NCBI GenBank assembly: GCA_020284085.1 | Contig: JACEVL010000277.1 | Location: forward strand, 124,001 to 188,000 | From: Aporrectodea caliginosa | Taxonomy: Eukaryota; Annelida; Clitellata; Crassiclitellata; Lumbricidae | Reading direction: 5' to 3' | DNA: 64,000 nucleotides | Shown here: in pieces, positions 34,700-46,003 of the stretch | Numbering within the stretch: the first letter of the stretch is position 1 | Layout of the letters: every line of letters starts with the position of its first letter | Notes under the pieces: generated by a model | Seen by the model: the letters and a program-made list of their open reading frames with translations, nothing else | Databases searched by the model: none | What the model was told of the DNA's origin: nothing | Position numbers and translations under genes: made by a program

Positions 34700-35187
34700 A
34701 GCAGGCCTTCGGAGTCGACTCTCGAAGTGAATGATTTGTATGTTTGTTTGCGACATACATAGCGACTAGAGAAAAAGTCTGATCATTTCAAACACTTGTC
34801 TCCGCCAGCATGAGACAAATTTTAGGCAAGCGACCTGAAAAATTTGAGACGTGTACAGCCACTTCCCTCCTCCACCTTTCGTTAGTACACGCTCATCGTT
34901 AAAGTGTTTATCAGCAGCCATTTCCCTCAACCTTCGATAAAACCATGTCTGCAACCATTTAGTCTACCATGTCGCACAGTCCAAAGGTTTCAGTCTGAAA
35001 ATGGGATAAAAAAATCCAAGCTGGAGTTTTTTGGAACCAAGAGCCATTCAAACTGCACGCCACGTATGCATGTATGTAAACCATGTATGTGAGTATGAAT
35101 CTGGGAATGTAACCTTGAAGTCAAGTATGACGTAAACTTGGAATCCGGTTGTGCTACGGCGCTCTAGAAATTGTCCAATTATTATAT

Positions 35188-35217
35188 TGTTTTATTATTA
35201 TTATTATTATTATTATT

Positions 35218-35273
<56 letters not shown>

Positions 35274-35293
35274 TATTATTATTATTATTATTA

Positions 35294-35327
<34 letters not shown>

Positions 35328-35370
35328 TTTTTTTTTTTAAAATTATTATTATTATTATTATTTTTTTTTG
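35188..35370. repeat. (ATT)n/(ATC)n compound microsatellite
   Basis: ATT triplets, then ATC triplets, then ATT with poly-T runs, directly abutting the retroelement that follows. Confidence 0.95.
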
Positions 35371-35384
35371 CCCAAGGTAGTTCT

Positions 35385-37078
35385 ATTCCCTCAGGCTCTG
35401 AAAACTATGTCCGAAGACGTGGGGTCTGGAACGGCCGCTCACTCAACAAGTTCTTGCTGCTCAAAGGTGCCTCTGAAGGCAACGGCGTTAAATCGCTGGA
35501 TACAGACTGACAAGCGTTGGAAAAGGTAACTAGTTTCTTTAGGGTCCCCGGTGGTTTGGGTTACGAGGCGTCCCGAGTCCTTAATAAAATCTATTCCATT
35601 GCTGTTAATGGGGCCCATGGTCTCGAAGGCCAGAGGAACAAAGAAATAGGTGCCTGCCAGCTGGATGTATTTAGCGTTCTTCCTGGTGGCTGCCACCTCC
35701 GCCGCCGCGCCCGCCAACGCAGATGTCGCCTGGAGGTATGATGGAGCCACGGTGTCGATCACCGTTGAGTCCCAGATGAGACTCCGTCCTCTGCGCCATG
35801 GAATCAGCATGAGACCCTCAGGACGTCTGCCATCCGATCTAGATAATCCGGGTGGTTCCTTGATATTTGGGAATACCGCGCGTGTGAGGCTGCGACTGAT
35901 TAGATCGTTCAATGCGGCGTGTCTGGCGATCCGTCCCGGTCCCAGTCCACAGGAAAGCCCGTGTGCTCCATCTGCCGTCACTCGAGCCCCGCATGGGCAT
36001 GCGTGCGGCTCACATATGCCTGTCCCCAGGCGGAGTCCCACCGCAATTCTGACCGCCTCATCGTCCAGCCGCAGTCCATGTCGTCACCGGGAAGGCGAAC
36101 AGCCAGTCCCCTGCATGCGGTGCTGCGGTTGCCCTGAGTCGCGCCTGGTGGTATGGATCGGCATGGACATTGCTCAGTTCGGCTGCTGCCTTCAGCATGA
36201 GCGGGGCTTGTCCCAACTTGATTGTTTGTGTGATGCTCCGTCGTCTGGGTGCGCCGTTCTACTCTCGTTGCACCATAGATGATCCATCTTCTCCACCCAC
36301 TCGTCGGCGTCAGGGCAGGTGTTGCCCAGTAAGGAGGACTGAAGGTCTCGGGTGCTCGCAGCGGAAGCCAAAAAGGCGGGAAGCGCAAGCGAGGCCACCC
36401 GACGAATTCCCAGTCCTCCCATCTTCACCGGTAATGATGCCTGTTGCCATTGGTCGTTCGACAAGGCGATGTTGAGGATTGCGTCCAAGCCGTTCCGAAG
36501 GAGTGTGTCGAATCTGTCCAGCAGGGCGTGTCCTGTGCATGGGCTGCATCTTAAGGTGTGCATCAGCTTTTGGGAGCTGAGTGAGCATCTGAGGAGGATC
36601 AGGGCGTCGTGTTTCGCGATGGTCTCTAGTCTGTTTATTGCCAACGCCAGTTCTGTGCATCTGCCCTCCAGGCATGTCGTCAAGGCCTCCTTGGTGGACA
36701 ATGGTGCGCCCAGCAAACAGGCTCTCTCTGGTGAAACGACGGTGAAATGCTGGAAGACCTGGTCGGAGCTCCGCTTGTCAGGGTGTTAGATGATTTCGCA
36801 TTTTCTCTGGTTGAGTTGCAGCCCTAGTTGCTCACATCGCTGTTCCAGCAGTCTCACATCTTCCACAACTGTGGCTGCCCTTCCTCCCAGAGTTAGGTCA
36901 TCCATGTAACCCAGCACCAGTGGTGACGACATATCCTGCAGTATTGGCTGCAGAGGAAGGCAAAAAAACATTGGGCCCAGCGGATCTCCTTGTTGGGGTC
37001 CGACTTGTGACGAGATGGCATACGGTCCAAACCGGAGCTCTGAAGGCTCCGCGTATGCGAGGTGACAGAACGGAATAA
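35385..37078 (-). mobile_element. Retroelement fragment: reverse transcriptase plus nuclease-like C-terminus
   Basis: Minus strand, 5'-truncated. The RT part (37078-36786) shows GPQQGDPLGPMFF and the catalytic GYMDDLTLGG. The middle part (36716-36192) has a QASLPVKMGGLGIRR thumb-like region. The C-terminal part (36041-35442) has CPCGARV...HGLSC...RH, then LNDLISR, DGRRPEGLM and LIWDSTVIDT, resembling a PD-(D/E)xK/restriction-like endonuclease fold. Frames are broken between the parts. Both ends abut ATT microsatellites (35188-35370 and 37079-37162). Base composition is more GC-rich than the surroundings. This layout fits non-LTR elements with a C-terminal nuclease; the exact clade is uncertain. 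Confidence 0.75.
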
Positions 37079-37089
37079 TAATAATAATA

Positions 37090-37146
<57 letters not shown>

Positions 37147-37162
37147 GTTATTATTATTATTA
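37079..37162. repeat. (ATT)n microsatellite
   Basis: ATA then ATT triplets abutting the 5'-truncated end of the retroelement. Confidence 0.95.
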
Positions 37163-37334
37163 GGATAGAAATGCAGGGAAGGAATTTTTGGCTGAAGCCC
37201 TGAAATACACGAAAGCCTGCCAACAAAATCAGGGTAAAGTCCTGAAAACAGTCATTTTGCGAGACACATGATGACGTAAGAGATATAGAAGAGTAGAAAC
37301 AGACGAAAATCTGAGGAAAATCAGGTCCACTCGC

Positions 37335-38045
37335 CTACCACGGTACTCTCACATTTCTTATCCTCGACAGCGACCTATCAATGACCACACACATTACGGG
37401 ACTTGTGAGAACCAGTTTCGGCATCCTAAGACAGCAGTGCTGAGGTCTGTTTCCCGGTCCCTCACACAGGATGCGACTCGCCACCTCGTGCAGAGTTTAA
37501 TCCTGAGCCGAATCGATTACTGCAATGTCGCCTTTGCCGGCTTGCCACAGCGCAGTATCATTCGGCTTCAGGCGGTCATCAACGCTGCTGCTCGTCTGGT
37601 ATTGCGACTAAAAAGTTCGACCACATTTCAACCGCGATACAGGACGAGCTTCAGTGGCTGAGAGTTGGCGAGCGCATCAAGTTCAAACTTTGCATCCTGG
37701 TTCATAAATGTATGAACAACTGCGCACCAGGCTACCTGGCAGACAAGATCAGGCCCCTTTCGGACGATGTCAATAGGTCGCGGCTGTGATCATCAAAAGT
37801 CCGCCGATGTTTCTGTACCAGCCACTACCAAAACCAAAGCGGGTGATCGAGCCTTTCGGGTCGGTGGTCCACGTGCCTGGAACAGTCTTCCTGCACCCAT
37901 TCAGGAAACCAAAAGTTTACCGACTTTTAAAAAACAGTTTAAAATGCATCTATTACGTAACCACGAGCACTAACATTTACGCTGACAGTAGACTGTTTTG
38001 TGAAGCGTCCTAGAAGTAGCTTGCTACCAACGACGCCATATAAAT
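37335..38045 (+). mobile_element. LINE 3' end (CR1/L2-like reverse transcriptase C-terminus)
   Basis: Plus-strand frames read SLILSRIDYCNVAFAGLPQ, then LQAVINAAARLVLRL and, after a frameshift, LQWLRVGERIKFKLCILVHK, then GDRAFRVGGPRAWNSLP and FKKQFKMHLL: thumb and C-terminal motifs of CR1/L2/Rex-type elements. It ends near 38045 with ATAAATGGTCGTAATTAC. It is 5'-truncated and frameshifted. Confidence 0.8.
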
Positions 38046-38559
38046 GGTCGTAATTACAATTACAAGTCTTGATAACTTTCCTTGATTTGCATTAGGTTTA
38101 TATGTCCAAAATCGATAATTATTTTCGATAGGTTCTGACCAGTGAGGGAAGCAGTTTTAATTTTATATGTCATGTAATTTCTATTTGAATTAAATTGGTA
38201 ATCGATTGGTGTCTTTAGCAACACGATTACGGCGCCTTTGATGTCACTGGTGTAATTTAGGTGAGCGCTACTCATATTATGTGGTCTGTGGCCTGGTTCC
38301 GTTCCTAGGGCGATTGATAACCGGGTCGCGGAATGTTGACGGGAATCACAAGTTTGAATGTAGCTCAAATAAAATATTAAATTGTTTATACTACACAATG
38401 AAAGAAATGAAAATGAAGACATTGTTCATACATAACAAACAATTTTAAAAACATGCAAAAATAACAGAAGCATAGTTGTTATAAACTGTGACAATATTAT
38501 GAGATTTAAGTTTTATTAAAACATGTCTCATAGGCCTACATGTTTCAGCTGATGTTGTA

Positions 38560-40248
38560 TGCAGGTTCGAATAGATGCACTGGTTCATCCATATGGAATG
38601 GATTACCTCACAATCTTTCGTTGCATCTCAAACTTTAATCTATTTAGGCAACAGTTGCGTTCTTGGTTAATTGGACTGGATATATATAGAGAGTGTTCCT
38701 ACTTTCATTGTCTTAGTTAAGGTAAAATACGTGAATAACAACTGTTGATTGTAATTATAAGACTTATGCATTTAGATTCTGATAACTTGAATCGTGCTTT
38801 TAACCATCGTCCGTCCTCAAACATTACATTATCCAGGCTACTTTGGCGTCACTGTAAACGGGACTTCGGTCCCTTCTGGGTTTCCTTTTGTGCCCAATAC
38901 AACAACTCTTCTAATACACCAAATGGCGTCATGCTGACGATGTTTTGGACCAATGAAACTGATAGTCATAGCTATGGCTATATATGTGTATACATGCATG
39001 TATTTATGTAAGCTAGTCTGCAAAGGCTCATCAGTCACTCTAGGCTTGCCTAGCTTGCTTAGAGTAACACAGGGAGGAAATCCGATCGACGTATTCGCTG
39101 ATCGCAGATTCGGAACCGACCTGGGCTGATGAACCAAAGTCCTCCGTGCCCACCTTCACGTGGTGCAGACTGTTAGTACCCTCCCTTAAATGGGTAGGAG
39201 AACGAACGGGCACGGCAGGCAAAACCCAGGGAAGGCAATGGCAAACCACCCCTGTTAACATGCCAAGAAAACCTTTATGAATCAAGCTAATTCAAACAAA
39301 GTAGCAGTCGCAGATGGTGAGACTCCCAGGCCGGAGTGCGACTGACGAGATACATGAAACAACTGGAATGAATTTGGCAGAACTGAGAGATGCGACGGCG
39401 GACAGAAGGAAATGGAGAGGCTTGATCATGATGGTCGCTAGAGTTCAAAGAACTGACAGCACAAGCAAAAAAAATGCTTGCATAACAGCGTTTATATTGC
39501 GCCTTGCTTACTCTAATATTAGGAATTGCGCTCAAACGAAAACCTGAAAACTGACAACCTGCATTCACTTATGCTATGCAAAGGTGTAAACACATTGCGA
39601 TATTGTGGCATAGCACCCATAGCATAGGGCGTTCTATAGAGCGTGACCCGATCTTTTCGGGCTATATAAAACGCTGCCTGCGCAATGACAGGTATAATAT
39701 ATTATCGCGTGTCTGATGAATAGAAAGCAAAATTTTATCTTTCATCGTGTCAGAGGCTCCTCCGCTGTTGACAATTCTTAGACTGTAGCCTACGTATTAG
39801 TTTTGCATATAAAAAATGAAGCCGAAGTCTATTCATAGCTTTGCTCTGAAGCCGTGGTTTGTTGGACTCGTTTTACAAGCAAAGTATGCTATCCCTCAGA
39901 TCAAGGCTGCGTGTCAATAATTATTATCATAACACCACTGCTAAGTCAGTTACAGTTTCTGCAGACATAGGGCGCGCAGACGTTGAGATATCAAATCAAC
40001 ATTAATAACTGAAGGTAGGGATCCCAGTTTCTCACTGTTCATATTTGCTTGTAGACTATCATAATGACATGCATGTGCCCAATTTGTGTCAGTACATTAA
40101 AGTGGATTATAGACAATCAGTGTTATTAATAATTGTAAAATATTAATAAATAACTACTATTCCACTCTTCCACTATTCCTTCTACCTGGTTTCGTTAATT
40201 TAATTTAAGATTGCCGTATTTCGCTGTGACCGAGGTACACACATAGAT
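38560..40248 (+). other. Intergenic duplicated block, first copy
   Basis: No gene visible. It is homologous, in the same orientation, to 41560-43380 (for example 38600-38700 against 41580-41680 and 39700-39910 against 42830-43030). Inverted, it is homologous to the DNA upstream of A. It is therefore a tandem copy of the upstream unit of a plus-strand gene that is no longer next to it. Confidence 0.55.
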
Positions 40249-41225
40249 TTAACCCTAGGGCTACCAAGCTTTTTTGTAACACTGACTACCAAGGGGGTGG
40301 TTACCACCCCTGGATTTCGTGTTTGGTTTTACATATCATAACTTGTAATATACCATTGGATTCAGCATTCATTTCTGCACAGAATGGTATATTTAGTTGT
40401 ACATTATGTGAATGCACCTCGAAATTACATCACTTTTAACAACGGAACCCATTAATTAGCAATATTGTATATTATTGCGTACATTTTGTACTTTTTGAAT
40501 AAACAAATAGAAGATTATGTGTGTTTTGAAACTAATCTATGTATAAAAGATACACAAAATCATCCCTACACATGTTTATATAGTATAAATGTACATCCAT
40601 ACATATATATCCATACATATATATCGGTTTACGTTTAGGCCTAATGCTGTATTCAGCCATTTTCACACAGATTACGCATATTATTATTTATTTTGATCAC
40701 TTCCGGTATTCAAAAGACAAAGATGTAGGTATGCAAATGAAGCCCTTCATTCCCTCGAAAGAATGGTATCTTTGTTTCTCTTCCAGGAAGACAAATGAAT
40801 ACACTACAGACAAAAAACTAAGGGGGAGTCCTTCCATTCAGCCATTTATCACGCATATTACGCGTATTATTATTTATTTTGAGCACTTATGGTTGTCTCA
40901 GGTCAACTCAGTGACCATAGAAATGTAGCCCCACATTCCCTCTATGGAATGGTAAAATTTGTGTCTCTTAATATTAAATGACGGATAAGATATAGTCGAA
41001 AATCTAGGGGGGTGGTATCCCCCCCCTGGTGCCTCGGGTATATTGGGTATAACTTTTGAACGGTGTGAGATATCATCTCACATTTTACCTCAAAACGTGT
41101 GTAAATGAACCCCCTACAGCTACTTAAAAGGTCAAATTTTTATTCCATACGGAAAAAGTTTGAGATGAAAAAAACCTAGGGGTTGGGTGGCAACCACCAC
41201 CCCCCCTTGGTAGCCCGAGGGTTAA
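40249..41225. mobile_element. TTAA-flanked MITE, copy 2 (piggyBac-like)
   Basis: Element 40253-41221 (969 bp) between TTAA duplications. Ends and internal duplicated segments are as in the copy at 24161-25115, with only small indels and substitutions. It interrupts the intergenic block: left and right flanks correspond to continuous sequence near 43350-43400. Confidence 0.9.
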
Positions 41226-41559
41226 TCTAAGCAGCTCCGGTTGAAAGCCGTTAATAGGCATCATGACTGTGTGGCTTGGTCCTCGACAGACACTGGCTAT
41301 AATCGACCAAGATTAGGCACTCCGTCAGTTCTAGTCTGGTATCTTACGCGCCTTATACGTGATCTGGGAGTACCAATCGTCCACGAATGGCTGACCATGT
41401 GAACAGTTAGGATCCGGTAGCAAGGATGGAGTTGCAGTAGTTCAGGTGCATCACACAAGGAATGAAGTCCTGACGGTGTTTCCATAAACGACAGCTGACG
41501 TTTTTCGCATGTTCAATTATATACATAAAGTATGCGAGATTGCATCCTTATGAAATGGT

Positions 41560-43500
41560 TTACATCGTTATCTTCGATGCATCTCAAACTTTAATTTATC
41601 TAATTAAGCAACGGTTGCGTTCTTGGTTACTTCGACTGAATAAATAGATAGGGTACCTAATTTCTTTGGCTTATTGTAAAGGTAAAACACTTGAATAACA
41701 TTATGTTGATTGTTATTTGTGTACATAGTTTCTGAACCAAGAGATTAACCATCGTCCGTCATCAAGCGTTTTACAGGGTAGGCCTAGTGCAAGTGTCAGC
41801 ACCCACGTTGGCTGCTGACAGTCATCTCTGCCATTTTGGCAGATTAGGCCTACTCTGTCTATAATTTATATGCAGAATTTGCTCGTTAGATCTTGCACGT
41901 TTGGAGAATTACTGTTTGCATTCATTCAAGTATTTATACAGCACCTCTTCAAGGAAACTACTTAGAGGTGCTTCCGACTCCAGCACAGTCAAAAAAGAAC
42001 AGTTTCAACAAGAATGTGTAAGAGAGTGAGTGATCTAGGGAACTTCAGGCGCAGAGGCTGCTGAGAAGCCATTCCATACCGCCGGGCCTACCACAGCAAA
42101 AGCGTGACTTGGCATAATAGAGGTTAGGGTAAACAGGATTGAGAGCACCACTTTCCCCGCTGAGCGTAGGGAGCGACAACCCCGAGTACCGGACACAGGT
42201 CGACAAAGGTCAAGTAGGTTAAGCAGAAGCGAGGCTTAGCTGGCATCGCCATTCCAATGAGACCACCTTGTCTATACGCTGACGGACAGGGAGCCAGCGC
42301 AGGGCCTCTAGCATGTAATTTGACACGTGGCTGAATTTGGGTATTTGGCCTCTAAGTCGCGCTGCACAGCGTAGAATACGGTCAAGGCAGGCCAGCGGTC
42401 CCGATGGAATGATGCTATTTTGACTATATGTTTTGGACCAATAAAACTGATGGCCATGGTTTTGGCTATGTATGTATTGTGTATGTTTGTCTGCATGTAT
42501 TTACATAGGCCAATGTTTGCACATGAGCACTTATATAGGCTATTAGCGCCTTGCTGACTTGCTGACCGTGCAGGAGTAGTTTTCTTGTAGGGGCGCTATA
42601 CAAATGTTCGATATTGATGACTGAATGAATGAATGAGTGAATGAAAAGATTGATATTACGAAATTGGTACAAACGAAGAAGTGAAAACTAACAATCTGCA
42701 TGCACTTATGTTCCCAGGTATTGCTAAAGTGTAAACATATTAGGCCTACGGTATTTTGTCATAAACTCATAGGATTCTGCAATTAAAATGCTGCTTATAA
42801 TAATGGCAGACGTGATAAATTATGTTATTGCGTGTCTGATCAAAGCAAGATGTTAACTTTCACCATGCCAGATGCTCCTCCGTGGTTGACAATCCTTAGA
42901 CTCTTACGTAATATTGTTTCTGCATATGAATAACAAGGCCGAAGTCTAGTCTTAGCCTTGCTCTGAAGCCGTGGCTTGTTGAACTCGTTATGTCAGCAAT
43001 GTGTGCTATCCCTCAAACCAACGCCGCGTGCCAATATTGTAGGACCACTGCAAAGTGAATTAGAATTTCAACAGACATAGTCAAGGAACGCGCAGACGTT
43101 AAGATCTTAACAATTATAACAAAAGGTAGGGAGACCAGTTTCTCACTTTTCATATTTGCTCGTACACTATTACATGACTGTATAATGACAAGTGTGTGCT
43201 CAACTTGTGTCAGTACATTACAGTGGATTAGGGATGGTCACTGTTATGGCATGTAATTATTGTAAGAATAATTATTATTGAGCAACTACTATAATTGAGG
43301 TTGCCACTATTCCATCTACTTGGTTTCGTCAGCGAAAGATTGCCATATTTCGCTGTGACGGATGTAGCCTACAGACGTGGCTTTAATATAATCGGCTCCG
43401 GTCGAAAGCAGGTACATGTAATAAGTAATCATCCGTGGTTTGGTACTCGACAGACACTGACTATAATCAGCCAAGAGTAGTTACTTTCGTCATTTTTGGA
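41560..43500 (+). other. Intergenic duplicated block, second copy
   Basis: Second copy of the block at 38560-40248. It contains a retroelement-like insertion around 41930-42640 ending in AGGGGCGCTATACAAATG and (AATG)n. I see no gene. Confidence 0.5.
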
Positions 43501-43612
43501 TTAATTTCGCCAATGCTTTATCTTGATCTGGGAGTAAATAGACTATCATCAACGATTTTGTCCATGACTTAGCATGTGAACCACTAAGACACAGTAGCCG
43601 ATTGGCTAAAGT

Positions 43613-43777
43613 GGCTGTATCATAATTATGGACTTTTATTTAATAAAGGCACTACATAGATGGTCATATATAAATTTTTCAAGCCCAACCAAGATGCATA
43701 TTTTTATTTATTCCAAACATTTATATATGACCATCTATGTAGTGCCTTTATTAAATAAAAGTCCGTATGATACAGCC
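43613..43777. repeat. Foldback: about 60-bp inverted repeat
   Basis: Arms 43613-43674 and 43719-43777 are perfect reverse complements apart from a small bulge near the outer end. They are separated by a 44-nt loop. The arms begin GGCTGTATCATA. It could extrude a hairpin or be transcribed as an RNA hairpin. Confidence 0.92.
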
Positions 43778-43959
43778 TATTGCATGTATTCCGTGTCAAT
43801 GCTATGTAGGCATATACCTTCGAAATTTCTCAGCACGTCACAACAGCGGCTTCAGAGAGAACCGCTTATTCACCGATTCTGTTTTGTGTAGTGTTTCCAG
43901 ACCAAGTGAAATTAAACTATCGATTTAGAAACTGCAGGCAGTTAAAATATAAACGAACA

Positions 43960-44530
43960 ACATCTACTATTTTTAACTCCATGCAGTATCGCAGATGAAA
44001 AGCCGTACTCTGGCCCCACAGTCTGTAATTTACGAGTCGTTAAATGTGCTTCGCTTTTGGATAAACCTCTCGTTTCCAATTTTTCAGCCACCGATTTCAG
44101 ACTGAAGGACTTTGGAACGTGCAATATGGTAGAATTAATGGTTGTAGGCTTGGTTTGTTAAGCGAAACGTGGAGGGAAGTGGCTGCTGATAAACACTTCA
44201 AAGACGAGCGTGTACAAAAAGTGAATGGGAAACCATTGGAGCTCGTCGTTAAACTGTCAAGTGATACGCCCTGCGATGAGTTGCATGGCCACGCATCTGG
44301 ATACCAGGGTGGTTCTCTTTTATTTTCGGCTAAAAGGCCGCTCAGCCAGAAATGAGCGCCTCTCCTACGTTACAGTGTAGAAGCCTGGGGAGCTTTAATT
44401 ACCCTGGACTCATCTATGGAAGATGAGCGCTTATACAATGAATCGATATGAAAACTAGAAAAAGATTGCTTATCCGTTTGCCTTTTGCCTTTGCGCGCGG
44501 ATTCCGTTAGACTAGTGGGGTTTACATGCT
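43960..44530 (+). promoter_or_regulatory. 5' flanking block of copy D
   Basis: Positions 44080-44230 match the inverted distal promoter flank of C (about 34900-35000). 43990-44530 also match 52480-52810, ahead of the split gene. No counterpart of the TATA/non-coding exon of B and C could be found between here and the ATG of D at 45297. Confidence 0.5.
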
Positions 44531-45296
44531 AGACACTCAACCCAGTGGACGTTGTCACCCAAAGTAACATAACAAAATATAATATTGTCATTATAACAGT
44601 AATTGTAATTGAACATTTGTATAGCACCACTCAGAGATTCAGAGGCGCTTCTGACCCATGTCATTGTTGTCTCTAACAAATAGGATAGGCCTAGTCTTCA
44701 GGCGTGTCATGACATTACGTGATAAGTTATGCTTTGTCATGCTAACTTATCTTTTCACGGCTAAATATGTTAAGTTCCGCTGTGCTAATTTATTTTAGGC
44801 AATGGCATGTAACACAACTTATTCAAGGTTGTGAAGTCGTTCAGCAGACATGTGATCTGTACTGTAGCACGATACGTACCAGTTTCATCTAAAAAGCAAC
44901 AACAGAGTCCATTGAAACAATTGATTTGATTGAAACGTTTTAATGAAGCACCACACAACGCACAAATCAATAAATAGAAGTCAATGTGTTTTCAGAGATC
45001 AAGGCTATTCGAATTGCCGGCTCCGCCTGCGTTCCCTAGCGAACTTGGCTTTTAATTGACTATACTGAGGCTAAGGCATTGAAACAATCGCTAACAATTT
45101 ATATCATTGGATGCCTGTAGCTTAGCCTAAACGACTGCTTGTCTTTACCTCTGATTGCTTGCTCGTCTTCTTCTTCTCTTTTTTTCTTCTTCTCCTACTT
45201 CTTTTTGTCTCCTTTTTGTTTTTCTTCTTCTGCTTCTTTGGCGTAGATATATATGTAAACTAATTAAAGAGCCTGATTATTGTTTCTTCTTCACAG

Positions 45297-45958
45297 ATGT
45301 TTGACGGAGGTGCGAGTCAGGTGCTTGCAGCATCTTTAACAGTCGTTGTTGTCTTCATTCTACTGCGTTGGATTAAGCAGAACAGAGTCAAAGATGATGG
45401 AAAGCGATATCCGCCATCACTGCCAGTTCTACCATTTTTGGGCGCGGTTGTCCGTGGAGGAATGACTGCGGTTCCTGAACATTTTATGAGATCCGCAGAG
45501 AAACTGGGACCTGTCTTCTCATGTACAATCGGAAAGAGGTATGAGCGTAGCTCTTGTTCGATAGTCTAGTCCGTAATCGTTTTTCTAATTAGCTCGACTA
45601 TCGTTATCATCACCGCATTCAGTCTTGTGATCATGATCGCGTCGTCATATGCATCACCACACCCTTCACCTCTGCCACCAACGAATAACCACCACCATGA
45701 CCACCACACAATATGATTACAATTAATAATCTCTATTACGTCGATGTCGGATGTACGAGGCATTGAACGGATGGTGCAATGTAATGATATCTGTATATGT
45801 ACTTGCTCATGTATGAATGCATGCATGTCTGCGGACGTGTGTGTTTGTATTGATAATATGTGACGTACAAACGCGGAAGACATGCCTGCAATAAATTCAC
45901 CTAACAGTCATCATCATCATCGCAGTCATCATCGTCGTCATCATCATCATCATCATCG

Positions 45959-46003
<45 letters not shown>

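Noticed and set aside
35650..36282. 210-codon plus-strand open frame
   Set aside because: It is the antisense shadow of the retroelement's nuclease-like domain, which has recognisable motifs on the minus strand.
38060..38422. 120-codon minus-strand open frame between LINE end and duplicated block
   Set aside because: No recognisable domain, no splice or codon-use support, and AT-rich intergenic context.
44380..44440. TATA-like GCGCTTATACAATG as promoter of gene D
   Set aside because: It lies about 0.9 kb from the ATG, is not conserved with the B/C/E TATA block, and no matching donor follows.
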